Assembly (NCBI RefSeq): GCF_029109325.1
Contig: NZ_JAQKQJ010000010.1
Location: forward strand, 434,001-498,000
Reading direction: 5' to 3'
Origin: Nodosilinea sp. PGN35
GTDB lineage: Bacteria > Cyanobacteriota > Cyanobacteriia > Phormidesmidales > Phormidesmidaceae
Length of the DNA: 64,000 nucleotides
Position 1 is the first letter of the stretch; every line of letters starts with the position of its first letter. The position numbers and the translations under genes are program-made. Below, piece by piece: positions 43,208 through 52,747 of this stretch. The notes under the pieces are model-generated. The model made no database searches. It was not told the DNA's origin and was given only the letters and a program-made list of their open reading frames with translations.

Positions 43208-43316
43208 AGCTTTTTCTAGATGACCGTCTAGAGTTGGCTGCCCCTGGAAAGATCGATTAGAGTCTATGTATTAGTCGCACAGGTGAGCCGTGTACGGTCT
43301 ACAGCAACCCCCTTCC

Positions 43317-43565
43317 ATGAGCCAACCGCCCAGTCAGCCATTGGAAAGCGCCCTGCCCACGGCGCTTAACCCGGCTCTGCTGAAATCAGCCCGGCAAATC
43401 TATCGCACCTACTACGAGGTGCACCCCGAAGATGTGCAGCGCCCCATCGGCATTGCCATCAGCACCAAGACCCACCGGGGGAAGCTGATTTTTGGCGATC
43501 GCCCCGTGCTGTTGCCCAACGAGTGCTTTGTGCCCATCAGCCAGATCGAGCCAGGGCTGCACTAG
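43317..43565 (+). CDS. small conserved-looking hypothetical protein
   Basis: The likely start is ATG 43317, giving 82 residues (MSQPPSQPLESALPTALNPA); a GTG upstream at 43290 is possible. After a Pro-rich N-terminus there is a compact domain (LLKSARQIYRTYYEVHPEDV, RPIGIAISTKTHRGKLIFGD). No membrane segment and no motif that I recognise. It lies between leuB and the glycosyltransferase on the same strand. Confidence 0.55.
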   Translation: MSQPPSQPLESALPTALNPALLKSARQIYRTYYEVHPEDVQRPIGIAISTKTHRGKLIFGDRPVLLPNECFVPISQIEPGLH

Positions 43566-43669
43566 ACCAGCGGCAGGCTTAGCCAGACCCGGCGACCTGC
43601 TGAGATACTGGGCCATTTTCTCCGGGCACACTGGGGGGGTAACCCAGTAGTGCAGGGGGTCTGGTACCT

Positions 43670-44821
43670 ATGGCTGAGTCTTCTTGGGCAGCGCCCCTGG
43701 CTGGGGTAGGTGATTTGCCATCTAGGCCATTGCCTGTCCCCCATGGTCAGCAGCGCCCGGCCCCAGCTAGGCGATCGCTGCCCAGCTACACCCAGCAGTT
43801 GCTGCGGCGACTGCGGCTTAAGCTGGCCAATGCGGCCCCCGGCAAAGAAACCCTCGACCTGTCGGTGGTGATCTGCACCTACAACGGCGAGCACCGCCTG
43901 CCCAAGGTGCTCGACTGTCTGCTGGCCCAGCTCGGTACCGAGCACCTGGCCTGGGAAGTGGTCGTGGTAGACAACAACAGTACCGACGGTACGGCCCAGG
44001 TGGTCAAAGCCTATCAGCAGCGGTGGCCCCAAGACATTCCCCTGCGCTACGCCTTTGAGGCGCGCCAGGGAGCCGGTTATGCCCGCCAGCAGGCCATCCA
44101 TATCGCTCGCAGCCCCCTGGTGGGATTTTTAGACGACGACAATCACCCCGCCCTGGGATGGGTGGTCGCCGCCCATCGGTTTGGCCAGGTTCACCCCCAG
44201 GCGGGAGCCTACGGCAGCCGCATTCGGGGTGATTTTGAAACCGCGCCGCCGCCCAACTTTGAGCGCATTGGTGCGATGCTGGCCCTGACCGAGCGTGGGC
44301 CTGCGCCCCTGCGCTACGCCCCCGAGCAGAAGGTGTTGCCGCCAGCGGCGGGGCTGGTGGTGCGGCGGCAGGCCTGGCTGAGCAGTGTGCCCGAGCAGCT
44401 CACCCTGGCCGATGCCATTGGCTTTCGCGCCGCCGGCGAAGATCTCGAAGTGGTGCTTCACATGCAGCGTCAGGGTTGGGAGGTGTGGTACAACCCGGCC
44501 ATGCGGATGCAGCACGAAATTCCGGCCAGTCGATTTGAGCGCGACTACCTGCTGCGGATGTTTCGCAGCATTGGCCTCAGCCGCCACCGCACCCGCATGC
44601 TGAGCGTGCCCCTGTGGCAGCGCCCGCTGATGGCCCCCGCCTACCTGGCCAACGATATGCGCAAGATTTTGCGCCATCTCGTCAAGCACCAGGGCGAGGT
44701 GGTCAGCGACACCGTGACCGCCTGTGAGATGACCCTGTACCTCTATAGTCTGCTCAGCCCTTTTTATATCACCCAGCGGCTGTGGCGGCAGCGGTGGGCG
44801 CGGAGAATTTGTAAGTTTTGA
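43670..44821 (+). CDS. hpsE: HpsE-like family 2 glycosyltransferase
   Basis: The 383-residue enzyme is a GT-A-fold glycosyltransferase of family 2. The N-terminal part begins at DLSVVICTYNGEHRLPKVLD, with the metal-binding loop at FLDDDNHPALGW and an acceptor-side motif at AAGEDLEVVLHMQRQGWEV. It closely resembles HpsE of the hormogonium polysaccharide cluster in filamentous cyanobacteria, which is needed for gliding-related exopolysaccharide; the symbol is by resemblance only. No other hps genes are near, so the exact polysaccharide is unknown. Confidence 0.78.
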   Translation: MAESSWAAPLAGVGDLPSRPLPVPHGQQRPAPARRSLPSYTQQLLRRLRLKLANAAPGKETLDLSVVICTYNGEHRLPKVLDCLLAQLGTEHLAWEVVVVDNNSTDGTAQVVKAYQQRWPQDIPLRYAFEARQGAGYARQQAIHIARSPLVGFLDDDNHPALGWVVAAHRFGQVHPQAGAYGSRIRGDFETAPPPNFERIGAMLALTERGPAPLRYAPEQKVLPPAAGLVVRRQAWLSSVPEQLTLADAIGFRAAGEDLEVVLHMQRQGWEVWYNPAMRMQHEIPASRFERDYLLRMFRSIGLSRHRTRMLSVPLWQRPLMAPAYLANDMRKILRHLVKHQGEVVSDTVTACEMTLYLYSLLSPFYITQRLWRQRWARRICKF

Positions 44822-44850
44822 GCTTTGATAAGTTTTGAGCTTTGAGTTGA
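44812..44850. repeat. AAGTTTTGAGCTTTGA tandem repeat
   Basis: AAGTTTTGAGCTTTGA occurs twice here, at the end of the glycosyltransferase gene and just after it (the stop codon overlaps the first copy). Same family as at 4580-4670, 10351-10435 and 38253-38290. Confidence 0.55.
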
Positions 44851-44992
44851 GGGCTGATTCAGAACTAAGCGCTAGGAACTGAAACCGCAGGACTATCCGC
44901 AATTCGGTCACAATGCGACAATAGGGCAAATTAGCGCCTGCCCATCAGTTCGCTGGGGGCAGGCCCCTGACCTAATCTTGAGAGATAGACCT

Positions 44993-45736
44993 ATGCGCTC
45001 TGACCTACAACGCGCCCTTAACACCCGCAGCGCTGTCAAAATCATCAGCGGCCTCACCAACTTTGACCCCCAGCGGGTGTTGGCCGTGGTCAAGGCCGCC
45101 GACCAAGGCGGTGCCACCTTTGTCGATATTGCCGCCGATGCTGAGCTGGTACGCCTGGCCAAAGCAGCCACCGCGCTGCCCATCTGCGTTTCCGCCGTCG
45201 AGGCCGACGCCTTTTTGGCACCGGTTGCCGCTGGCGCTGACCTGATTGAAATCGGCAATTTCGACGCCTTCTATGCCCAGGGTCGCCGCTTTGAAGCGCC
45301 CGAAGTGTTGGAGCTGACTCGCCGCACCCGCGAACTCCTGCCCCAGATCACGCTGTCGGTGACGGTGCCCCACATTTTGGCCCTCGATGAGCAGGTGAGC
45401 CTGGCCGAGGCTCTGGTAGAGGCCGGGGCCGACGTCATTCAAACCGAGGGCGGCACCAGCAGCCAGCCCGCCCACCCCGGCACCCTGGGCCTGATTGAGA
45501 AAGCGGCTCCTACGCTGGCGGCGGCCCATGCAATCTCGCGGTCGGTGACCGTGCCGGTGCTCTGCGCGTCGGGCCTGTCGGATGTGACCGCTCCCATGGC
45601 GATCGCCGCCGGGGCCGCTGGCATTGGCGTTGGCTCTGCGGTGAATAGGCTCGACAATCCCCTGGCGATGGTGGCCGTGGTGCGCCAGCTGGTGGAAAGT
45701 CTGCAAACAGCGCGATTGTCGGCATCGGTACAGTAG
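44993..45736 (+). CDS. ycf23: Ycf23 / DUF561 protein
   Basis: The likely start is ATG 44993 (MRSDLQRALNTRSAVKIISG), 247 residues. It belongs to the DUF561/Ycf23 family, encoded in some algal plastids, with a TIM-barrel fold suggested by the sequence. Signatures: KIISGLTNFDPQRVLAVVKA, ADLIEIGNFDAFYAQGR and IQTEGGTSSQPAHPGTLGLI. The function is not known; the barrel resembles phosphate-binding TIM-barrels (ending AAGAAGIGVGSAVNRLDN). Confidence 0.88.
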   Translation: MRSDLQRALNTRSAVKIISGLTNFDPQRVLAVVKAADQGGATFVDIAADAELVRLAKAATALPICVSAVEADAFLAPVAAGADLIEIGNFDAFYAQGRRFEAPEVLELTRRTRELLPQITLSVTVPHILALDEQVSLAEALVEAGADVIQTEGGTSSQPAHPGTLGLIEKAAPTLAAAHAISRSVTVPVLCASGLSDVTAPMAIAAGAAGIGVGSAVNRLDNPLAMVAVVRQLVESLQTARLSASVQ

Positions 45737-45749
45737 TCGTTGCCGTTAG

Positions 45750-45787
45750 CCAGCTTAGGTCAGAGCAGTGGTCTTGACCTAAGCTGG
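45750..45787. terminator. 13-bp hairpin between convergent genes
   Basis: CCAGCTTAGGTCA (45750-45762) pairs perfectly with TGACCTAAGCTGG (45775-45787) over a 12-base loop. It is between ycf23 and wrbA, which converge; likely a bidirectional terminator without a strong T-run. Confidence 0.6.
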
Positions 45788-45829
45788 TACTTTGGGCAAC
45801 CCCAGGGCTAGAGGCTGAGGGTATTGAGT

Positions 45830-46444
45830 CTAGCCTCGTACTTTGGCGGTGATTTCTGCAACGCGCTGCCCCAGGGCGCGGGCGATCGCCAGATCTTCGG
45901 GCTGGGGTTGTAGTTCGCCCTGCCCCCCAGCAATGGTGGTGGCTCCGTAGGGAGTGCCGCCCCGCGCCTCGGTGTGAATCATGCCGTCGATGGAGTAGGG
46001 TACGCCTACCACCAGCATGCCCAGGTGCAGCAGCGGCACCATCATGGTCAGCAGGGTGGTCTCTTGGCCGCCGTGGGTTGAAGCGGTGGAGGTAAACACC
46101 CCGGCGGGTTTGCCTTCCATATCGCCGTTGAGCCAGAGGCTGGCGGTCGAGTCAAACAGCTGTTTCATTTGGGCGGTCATGTTGCCGTAGCGGGTAGGTG
46201 ACCCAAACACTACCCCGTCGGCCTGTTTAAGGTCGTCTACGGTACACACCGGAATCTGCTGCTGCTGCTCCCGCACCGAGCGGGCGGCGTCGTTTTGGTC
46301 AATGATGGCGTTGACGGCGTCAAACTCCTGTACCCGGCGCAGGGCCACCTCTACCCCGGCCACCTGCCCCGCGCCCTCGGCCACCGCCTGGGCCAGTGCC
46401 AGAGTATGGCCATACATGGAATAGTAAACGACCAAAACTTTCAT
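45830..46444 (-). CDS. wrbA: NAD(P)H:quinone oxidoreductase WrbA
   Basis: A 204-residue flavodoxin-like protein (start ATG 46442-46444, MKVLVVYYSMYGHTLALAQA). WrbA reduces quinones by two electrons with NAD(P)H and so protects against redox cycling. The FMN loop is YYSMYGHT; further motifs are FGSPTRYGNMTAQMKQLFDS, AGVFTSTASTHGGQETT and GTPYGATTIAGG, all typical. The start used here leaves out four upstream codons. It is followed on the same strand by nothing closer than the fusion gene at 46623, which is upstream. Confidence 0.93.
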   Translation of the reverse strand: MKVLVVYYSMYGHTLALAQAVAEGAGQVAGVEVALRRVQEFDAVNAIIDQNDAARSVREQQQQIPVCTVDDLKQADGVVFGSPTRYGNMTAQMKQLFDSTASLWLNGDMEGKPAGVFTSTASTHGGQETTLLTMMVPLLHLGMLVVGVPYSIDGMIHTEARGGTPYGATTIAGGQGELQPQPEDLAIARALGQRVAEITAKVRG

Positions 46445-46622
46445 AAATGCTCCCAAAATTCAGCAGTCGGCCCGGTTGAGGGCAGCGTTTCTCACCTCAC
46501 CAATGGTCGTAGAAGGGGGCGCAATTTTTATCTCTCGGAGGAATGATTTTGCGATCGCCCCCTCCTCACGGGCAAGGGGCTGCCGCAGCCCCTCTTCCCA
46601 ACCAGGGCTTGGCTCGGTTGAC

Positions 46623-47702
46623 TCAGTCCCGTGCAACGGGGAGGTGGGCATCGTTCCAGCCCAGCATGCCGCCGCGCAAACTGGCGGCGTCGGGGTGTCC
46701 GTGCTTTTTGAGCATAGCGGTGGCCAGGGCCGATCGCCGCCCCGACTTGCACACCGCCACCACCGGCTGCTGGGCCGAAATTTCAGCCATCCGGTCTTCC
46801 AGCTGGCTGAGCGGCACCAGCTGGGCCTCGCGGATATGGCCCAGTTCGGCATTGAACTCGTCGGGGCCGCGCACGTCGAGGACGTGGACGCTGCTGAGGT
46901 TTTCGGCCACCCACTGGGGGTCAATCTCTTTCACGCCGCCGTAGGTGAGGCGCACTGGCCCCCAGTCGGCTACGGTGGGCATTTTGCCGTCTTCGGGCTG
47001 GCCACAGACGCAGTTGGCAGGCAGGGCAATGTCGATCTTTTTGGGGTGGGGCAGGCCCAAATTTTCCATGTAGCCAACAAAGTCAGTTTCGTCGGCCTGG
47101 CCACCAATGCGGGGGTTGTGGGCTTTTTCTTCGGCTACGGTAGACGAGGTGCGACCGCTGTAGTCGTGGGCGGGCCAGATGGTGCAGTCGGCGGGCAGGC
47201 TAAAGATTTGCTCGGTAATGGAGGCATACATGCGCTTAGCGTCGCCCTGCTGAAAGTCGCAGCGCCCCGCCCCTCGAATGAGCAGGCAGTCGCCGGTAAA
47301 GGCCATGGAGTGGTCGTCGAGTACGTAGGTAATGCAGCCGTCGGTATGGCCGGGGGTGGCGCGCACCTCCAGGGTGCGGCGGCCAAAGGTCACCGTATCC
47401 CCATGGTCGAGTAAATAGTCGGCACCCTTCACCATATCGCCGTAGCGGCCCGAGATGGCAATTTTAGAGCCCACTGCCTGCTGCATCAGCCAGGCCCCGG
47501 TGACGTGGTCGGCATGGCAGTGGGTGTCGAGGGTGACCAGCAGGGTGAGGCCCAGCTCTTCAATCAGGGCGCGATCGCGCCCGTGCTGCTCAAACACGGG
47601 GTCAATTAGCACCGCTGCCTGGGTGACGGGGTCGGCCAGCAGATAGGTGTAGGTCGATGAGTCGGCATCGAACAGTTGACGAAAAACCAAGGCTTGATCC
47701 AT
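46623..47702 (-). CDS. persulfide dioxygenase-like MBL / rhodanese fusion
   Basis: The protein of 359 residues (start ATG 47700-47702, preceded by AGGAG at a distance of ten bases; an in-frame ATG seven codons upstream also exists) joins two domains. The N-terminal metallo-beta-lactamase domain has the intact metal motif THCHADHVTG and later TPGHTDGCITYV and GDCLLIRG, as in ETHE1-like persulfide dioxygenases. The C-terminal rhodanese domain holds the active-site Cys in VAVCKSGRRS. Such fusions oxidise and transfer persulfide sulfur, protecting against sulfide. The gene is on the minus strand, upstream of wrbA. Confidence 0.9.
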   Translation of the reverse strand: MDQALVFRQLFDADSSTYTYLLADPVTQAAVLIDPVFEQHGRDRALIEELGLTLLVTLDTHCHADHVTGAWLMQQAVGSKIAISGRYGDMVKGADYLLDHGDTVTFGRRTLEVRATPGHTDGCITYVLDDHSMAFTGDCLLIRGAGRCDFQQGDAKRMYASITEQIFSLPADCTIWPAHDYSGRTSSTVAEEKAHNPRIGGQADETDFVGYMENLGLPHPKKIDIALPANCVCGQPEDGKMPTVADWGPVRLTYGGVKEIDPQWVAENLSSVHVLDVRGPDEFNAELGHIREAQLVPLSQLEDRMAEISAQQPVVAVCKSGRRSALATAMLKKHGHPDAASLRGGMLGWNDAHLPVARD

Positions 47703-47921
47703 AGCGTAAAGCTCCTGAGACATTGATCGGTAGGGATGCTTTATATACTATATGAGTATTTAGTTATATTTGGTTTACCTTAGGTAGAACAGCGATTCTC
47801 GCCTTGAACGCTGCGGCCCCTGCCGTTGCCAGACTGCCCCGAGGCGTTGCGGCAATTTTAGAAAGCCGTAGCCGCCCTCGGAGTCGGGCTGAGCGGCATG
47901 CCCTCGGTCAGCCCAACTTGC

Positions 47922-50759
47922 CTACATGCCGGGGGTGGCCAGGTTGCGGAAGCGGGTAAACTGCGGCTCAAACAGCAGCTTGACGGTGCCGGTGGGGCCG
48001 TTGCGGTGCTTGGTGATAATGATCTCGGCGATGCCGCGATCGGGGGTGTCGGGGTCGTAGTACTCCTCGCGGTAGAGCATCATGATCAAGTCGGCGTCCT
48101 GCTCAATTGCTCCACTCTCGCGCAGATCGCTCATCATCGGGCGTTTGTTGGTGCGCGACTCGACCCCCCGACTGAGCTGGGAGAGAGCGATGATCGGCAC
48201 GTTGAGTTCGCGGGCCAGACCTTTGAGCGATCGCGTCATCTTCGACAGTTCTTGCACCCGGTTGTCGCCGCCGCCCTCCATCAGCTGGAGGTAGTCGATC
48301 AAAATCAGCCCCAGAGCCCCGCCCTGCTCGGCCTGAAGCCGCCGCGCCCGCGATCGTATTTCGGTCACCGAGATATTGGGGGTGTCGTCAATGAAGATCG
48401 GCATCTGGGAGAGAATGCTGATGGCGTGGCCCAGTTTTTCCCACTCGTTTTGGGCGATGCGCCCGGTGCGCAGGCGGCTGCTCTCCATCTCGACTTCGCT
48501 GGAGAGCAGGCGATAGACCAGCTGCACCTTCGACATCTCTAGGCTGTAGATGGCGACCGGCAGCTTCTGCAAAGCTGCGATATTGCGGGCGATATTTAGC
48601 ACAAAGCTGGTGTTGTGGACGCAGATGTCGTTGGCGACAAAGTTGTGGGTGTCGGGGATGGTGAGGTCGTAGACCTGCTTGATCCCCTGGGGCTCGATCG
48701 CCACAATTTCATCCCAGTAAACATCGCTGGTGGCAATGTGCTGAAGTTCTGGGTGCTCTAGGGCGGTGGCCAGGGCAAAGAGGCGGTCGCGGGTCGGTGC
48801 CCGCTTGCCTACGTGGATATTGCTGGTGCTCTGGAACCCGGCACGGGTAGCCAAAGACACCCAGGATTCAGTCCCCTTGGCGGCGCGGAGAGTCTCCCAC
48901 ACTTCGACGGGGATCAGGTCGCGGTTAGTCTGGTAGCGGCGGTTTATTAGGGCGGCCTCAACGGCGGCGGTGGCGGCCTCCTTGCCAAAGATGCCGATTT
49001 CGCTGATAAAAGTCTTGATGGAGGGGGCGTCGGTGATGTCGAGCTGCCAGGCGGGGCGGCGGCCATCAAGATACTTCACCGAGCGCGACCGGAGCTGAGC
49101 CAAAATGCCAAACCGCAGCAGCAGGTGCTGCACCTGGCGGGCCAGGGTTTCGCTGACGCTGGCAAAGCCCAGCTGCGCCTGCCCAGAGGCGAGGACGGTA
49201 GCCCAGCCATCGGTGGCAAATAGGCGGTTAAGAAAGAGGGCGAGGTGCGATCGCTCTAGCCGAAACACCGCTGCCGGAACGGTTTTCTGGTGAGCCGATT
49301 TGCCCCAGAGGCCCAGTTTTTGCAGCCACAGCGTTAGACTGTTTTGACTCATCCAGCGGATGGTGGCGAGGCCACCCGGGGTCAAGGTTTCAGGGAGAAC
49401 CTGGAGCAACTGGCACAGGCGCTCGAAGGTCTCTGGGCTAGGTGCACAGACGCCTTGCTGCCACAGGGTCACCAATCCGGGAGAAACCTCTAGGGTTTGG
49501 GCCAACCTACGAGCGGGTTGTCCACTGGCTTTAATTAATTCCTTGAGTCGTTGACCAAAGACTTGGCGGGCCTGCTGCAAGTCTTCGCTATCCGAGGTGA
49601 CATAGAAGGTTGGCGTGCGAGTGTCTTGGGAGGTTTCCTGCCGCACCTTCACGCCTGAAAACTGAAGGGCAGCAGCGGTAAAGTCGGCCTGAATGACAGG
49701 GTTTTCGTTGGTGAATTGGGGAGAGGTGCCCGTCAGACAGCCATCGCCGATCAGGTAGGCCAGGAGTTTGACCTGATACTCCGGCAGGGTTTCGGTGCCA
49801 AACACTGGCAGCGTTCTGGGCACGGCAATTTTGGTACCCACGGTCAGCTCCGCCAGGGGACACCAGCCCTGAATGGTCAGGTAGGGGTGGCTCAGAGTCG
49901 TCTCGATCGCTCGCCCCGATCGCGTTCTCACCCGAAACACAGGCTTGAGGCCGTCGTCCACATAGGCGCTGGGCTGGGTGAGCCGAAAGCGCCAGTCATC
50001 CCCTAGGGTAAGCAGCGAGGCAGATTTCTCTTGGTAAATGTCGCCGATGGTTTTGAGGCTGCCGTCGGCCACTACAATTTCTGCATCGGCGCTCAGGCAC
50101 TTGCCCATGGACGGACGGGCAGCGGCGATAATCAAGTCTGAGCGCTGAAAACCCTGGGTCATGGCATCGAGGTCGTAGAAGCCGCAGGGGATGCCGGGCA
50201 GCACGACGCCGAGCGATCGCTGCTCGATCTCAGAAAACGTCTCGATCAAAATGTCTGAGGTGGAGGTCAGCCCCCCCTGGGGCCGGGCCTGGGTGATGCC
50301 AAACAGCCGCTGCTCCGACTGGTCGAGCACGTTCTCAATCGGCAGGGTGGTGTCGTAGCCCAGCTGCGCAATCTCGCCCCCGGTCTGAATCAGCAGGCGG
50401 CGGGTGTACTTATCCATCACCAGGGTGGCGTACTGGTCGATGTTGGCGGCACTCACCGTGCGATCGACCAGCTGCGCCAGGCGGGTTTGGCCCCCCACCT
50501 GTTCCAGCTTGCCGTTGTCTTTGAGCCACACAGCAAGGGTCATCAGGTCGGCAGGCTGACCCTTGGCGTGCAGGGCCAGGGCACCTTTGTAAATATCGCG
50601 GTGGGCACCAATGTAGAACGCATCGGCGGTAAGAATCTCCATCACCCGGCTCAGGGCTTCAGGATCCAGCAAGATGCCGCCCAGAATGGCCTCTTCGGCC
50701 TCGACATTCTGGGGCGGCAGGCGATCGCTGACCGCATCAAACTTGAGGTTCTGCACCAT
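47922..50759 (-). CDS. dnaB: replicative DNA helicase DnaB with intein
   Basis: DnaB is the hexameric helicase at the replication fork. The precursor is 945 residues; removing residues 221-716 leaves 449, the normal DnaB length. Extein motifs: N-terminal LPPQNVEAEEAILGGILLDP; Walker A around RPSMGK(...)TSFVLN, which is split by the intein after Lys220; Walker B LILIDYLQLM; and SGAIEQDADLIMMLYREEYY near the end. Splicing is needed to rebuild the ATP-binding loop. Upstream is pstB on the same strand after a 58-base gap. Confidence 0.96.
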   Translation of the reverse strand: MVQNLKFDAVSDRLPPQNVEAEEAILGGILLDPEALSRVMEILTADAFYIGAHRDIYKGALALHAKGQPADLMTLAVWLKDNGKLEQVGGQTRLAQLVDRTVSAANIDQYATLVMDKYTRRLLIQTGGEIAQLGYDTTLPIENVLDQSEQRLFGITQARPQGGLTSTSDILIETFSEIEQRSLGVVLPGIPCGFYDLDAMTQGFQRSDLIIAAARPSMGKCLSADAEIVVADGSLKTIGDIYQEKSASLLTLGDDWRFRLTQPSAYVDDGLKPVFRVRTRSGRAIETTLSHPYLTIQGWCPLAELTVGTKIAVPRTLPVFGTETLPEYQVKLLAYLIGDGCLTGTSPQFTNENPVIQADFTAAALQFSGVKVRQETSQDTRTPTFYVTSDSEDLQQARQVFGQRLKELIKASGQPARRLAQTLEVSPGLVTLWQQGVCAPSPETFERLCQLLQVLPETLTPGGLATIRWMSQNSLTLWLQKLGLWGKSAHQKTVPAAVFRLERSHLALFLNRLFATDGWATVLASGQAQLGFASVSETLARQVQHLLLRFGILAQLRSRSVKYLDGRRPAWQLDITDAPSIKTFISEIGIFGKEAATAAVEAALINRRYQTNRDLIPVEVWETLRAAKGTESWVSLATRAGFQSTSNIHVGKRAPTRDRLFALATALEHPELQHIATSDVYWDEIVAIEPQGIKQVYDLTIPDTHNFVANDICVHNTSFVLNIARNIAALQKLPVAIYSLEMSKVQLVYRLLSSEVEMESSRLRTGRIAQNEWEKLGHAISILSQMPIFIDDTPNISVTEIRSRARRLQAEQGGALGLILIDYLQLMEGGGDNRVQELSKMTRSLKGLARELNVPIIALSQLSRGVESRTNKRPMMSDLRESGAIEQDADLIMMLYREEYYDPDTPDRGIAEIIITKHRNGPTGTVKLLFEPQFTRFRNLATPGM
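48612..50099 (-). mobile_element. DnaB intein with LAGLIDADG endonuclease
   Basis: Residues 221-716 of the DnaB precursor (496 residues). Splicing blocks: first residue Cys in CLSADAEIVV, TxxH block in ETTLSHPYLT, and the C-terminal block VYDLTIPDTHNFVANDICVH followed by Asn716 and the +1 residue Thr717. Endonuclease motifs are LLAYLIGDG at about 332-340 and FLNRLFATDG at 509-518. An HTH-like segment (LKELIKASGQPARRLAQTLE, then VSPGLVTLWQQG) is inserted around residues 405-436. The insertion site is the P-loop (GK/T). A second known DnaB site (at RESGAIEQD) is empty. All key residues look intact, so it should splice and perhaps home. Confidence 0.93.
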
Positions 50760-50817
50760 GGCCTTAGGGAGTGGAGTAGCTTTAATTGTGCTTTAAAGCC
50801 GTCCACCCTGGGGTGGC

Positions 50818-51627
50818 CTAGCCAAACTTGCCGCTCACGTAGTCGAGGGTGCGCTGATCCTGGGGGTTAGAGAAAATTTTCTCTGTTTTATCGACCTCCA
50901 CCAGGTAGCCCACCCGCTTGCCCCCCTCCAGCGCCTCGGCGTTAAAGAAGGCGGTGTAGTCGGCCACCCGTGAGGCCTGCTGCATGTTGTGGGTAACGAT
51001 GACAATGGTGAACTCCTGCTTGAGTTCATTCATCAGCTCCTCAATCCGCAGCGTCGAGATCGGGTCTAGGGCCGAGCAGGGCTCGTCCATCAGCAGCACA
51101 TCGGGCTGCACGGCAATGGCGCGGGCAATGCACAGGCGCTGCTGCTGCCCCCCCGAAAGCGAGGTGCCCCGCTCGCTGAGCTTGTCCTTGACCTCATCCC
51201 ACAGGGCCGCTTTGCGCAGGGAAGACTCGACCACCTCGTCCATATTGCCTTTCATGCCGTTGACCCGCAGACCGTAGGCCACATTGTCATAGATCGACTT
51301 GGGGAAGGGGTTGGGCTGCTGAAACACCATGCCAATTTTGCGGCGCACAACGATCGGGTCAACGGCGGCGTCGTACAGGCCCTTGCCCCTGTAGGTCAGA
51401 TGTCCTTTTACCTCAGCCCCCGGAATCAGAGCATTGGTGCGGTTGAAGCAGCGCAGCAGAGTGCTTTTGCCGCAGCCCGAGGGGCCAATAAAGGCAGTGG
51501 TTTGTTTCTCGAGAATGTCCATGGTGACATCCCGCAGGGCCACTACACCCCTGTAGTAAACCGACAGGTTTTTGACCTCAAAGGTGCGCCGGGTATCTAC
51601 GGCTGTACGACTCATATTTTGCTGCAT
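50818..51627 (-). CDS. pstB: phosphate ABC transporter ATP-binding protein PstB
   Basis: The 269-residue ATPase drives high-affinity phosphate uptake. Walker A is [11 protein letters not shown], the ABC signature is LSGGQQQRL, Walker B is [13 protein letters not shown], and the H-loop is VTHNMQQA. The start (ATG 51625-51627) is preceded by GGAG with a spacing of seven bases. It is the last gene of pstS-pstC-pstA-pstB on the minus strand. The dnaB gene follows, though it is likely transcribed separately. Confidence 0.96.
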   Translation of the reverse strand: MQQNMSRTAVDTRRTFEVKNLSVYYRGVVALRDVTMDILEKQTTAFIGPSGCGKSTLLRCFNRTNALIPGAEVKGHLTYRGKGLYDAAVDPIVVRRKIGMVFQQPNPFPKSIYDNVAYGLRVNGMKGNMDEVVESSLRKAALWDEVKDKLSERGTSLSGGQQQRLCIARAIAVQPDVLLMDEPCSALDPISTLRIEELMNELKQEFTIVIVTHNMQQASRVADYTAFFNAEALEGGKRVGYLVEVDKTEKIFSNPQDQRTLDYVSGKFG

Positions 51628-51730
51628 GGTATCTCCAAATTAAAGCGGTTAAAAGGGCCTAACGGGATGAGGGGCAAGGGCACCCCCAGCGGCAGCGGGC
51701 CCCGAGGCTAGCCTGCGCCAGCCACCGGGG

Positions 51731-52636
51731 CTAAAACTTTTGCTTGCGGCTCAAAAATCGGGCCGTCACGCTAAAGATGAGCACTACGGCCAGCAGCACC
51801 AGGGCCGCCGCCCAGGCCAGCTCTTGGGATGCCTTGTAGGGGATGATAGAGAAAAAGTAGATCAGCACCGGCAGGGTCGCCACCGGCTGCCAAATGTCGT
51901 TGGCCCAGAAATTGTTGTTGAAAGCGGTAAACAGCAGCGGCGCAGCTTCCCCGGCAGCTCGGGCCACCCCCAGCACAATGCCGGTGATAATAGATGTCAC
52001 CGCTGCGGGTAGAACAATTTGAACCACGGTTTGAAACCGGGTTGCCCCAATGCCGGTGGAAGCCAGGCGCATCTCGTTGGGTACCAGCAGCAGCGCCTCT
52101 TCGGTGGAGCGAATGATAATTGGCAGCATCAGCACCGCCAGGGCTACCCCGCCAGCAAAAGCCGAAAAAGAACCCATGGGCCGCACGATGATGGAATAGG
52201 CAAACAGGCCCATCAAAATGGCGGGCACCCCGGTGAGCACATTACAGGAAAACTTGACCAGGTAGGCCAGGCGGGTGCCCCGGCCAAACTCGGCCAGGTA
52301 AACCGCCGCCAGTACCCCAAAGGGCACCGAAATGGCAGTGCCAATGCCCAGCGTCATCAGCGTACCCACAATGGCGTGGCCAACCCCACCCTCCGACAGC
52401 CCCGGCGGGGGCGGCAGCCTCGTGAACAAATCGGGGAAGACAAAGGCGTTAACCCCTTTTTGAAACACACTGACCAGCACCCACAGCAGGGGAATCACCA
52501 CCGCTGCCGCAAACACCATGGTCATCACCGTCAGCACTTTGCCGGTAATTCTGCGGTGAGGCGCTAGGGCTGCCCCGGTCATATCGAAGTCGTCGGTTCC
52601 GTAGGCTACATCGGGCCCAATGTTTGCAGTATCCAT
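51731..52636 (-). CDS. pstA: phosphate ABC transporter permease PstA
   Basis: The 301-residue protein has six membrane helices and the binding-protein-dependent transport fold. Signatures: FGVLAAVYLAEFGRGTRLAY in the second part, MLPIIIRSTEEALLLVPNEM, and GATRFQTVVQIVLPAAVTSI, the EAA-loop region that contacts PstB. It follows pstC and precedes pstB after 103 bases, forming the membrane channel with PstC. Confidence 0.95.
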   Translation of the reverse strand: MDTANIGPDVAYGTDDFDMTGAALAPHRRITGKVLTVMTMVFAAAVVIPLLWVLVSVFQKGVNAFVFPDLFTRLPPPPGLSEGGVGHAIVGTLMTLGIGTAISVPFGVLAAVYLAEFGRGTRLAYLVKFSCNVLTGVPAILMGLFAYSIIVRPMGSFSAFAGGVALAVLMLPIIIRSTEEALLLVPNEMRLASTGIGATRFQTVVQIVLPAAVTSIITGIVLGVARAAGEAAPLLFTAFNNNFWANDIWQPVATLPVLIYFFSIIPYKASQELAWAAALVLLAVVLIFSVTARFLSRKQKF

Positions 52637-52747
52637 AATTCCTTTTGCCTAGGCTGTCTCTTGTGCCGTAACGGTCTTTTGTGCTTGACAGTGGGTGAGG
52701 CGATCGCCCTGGGCAGCGGCCTACCGGGCTGTTCTGCCCAACTGCCC

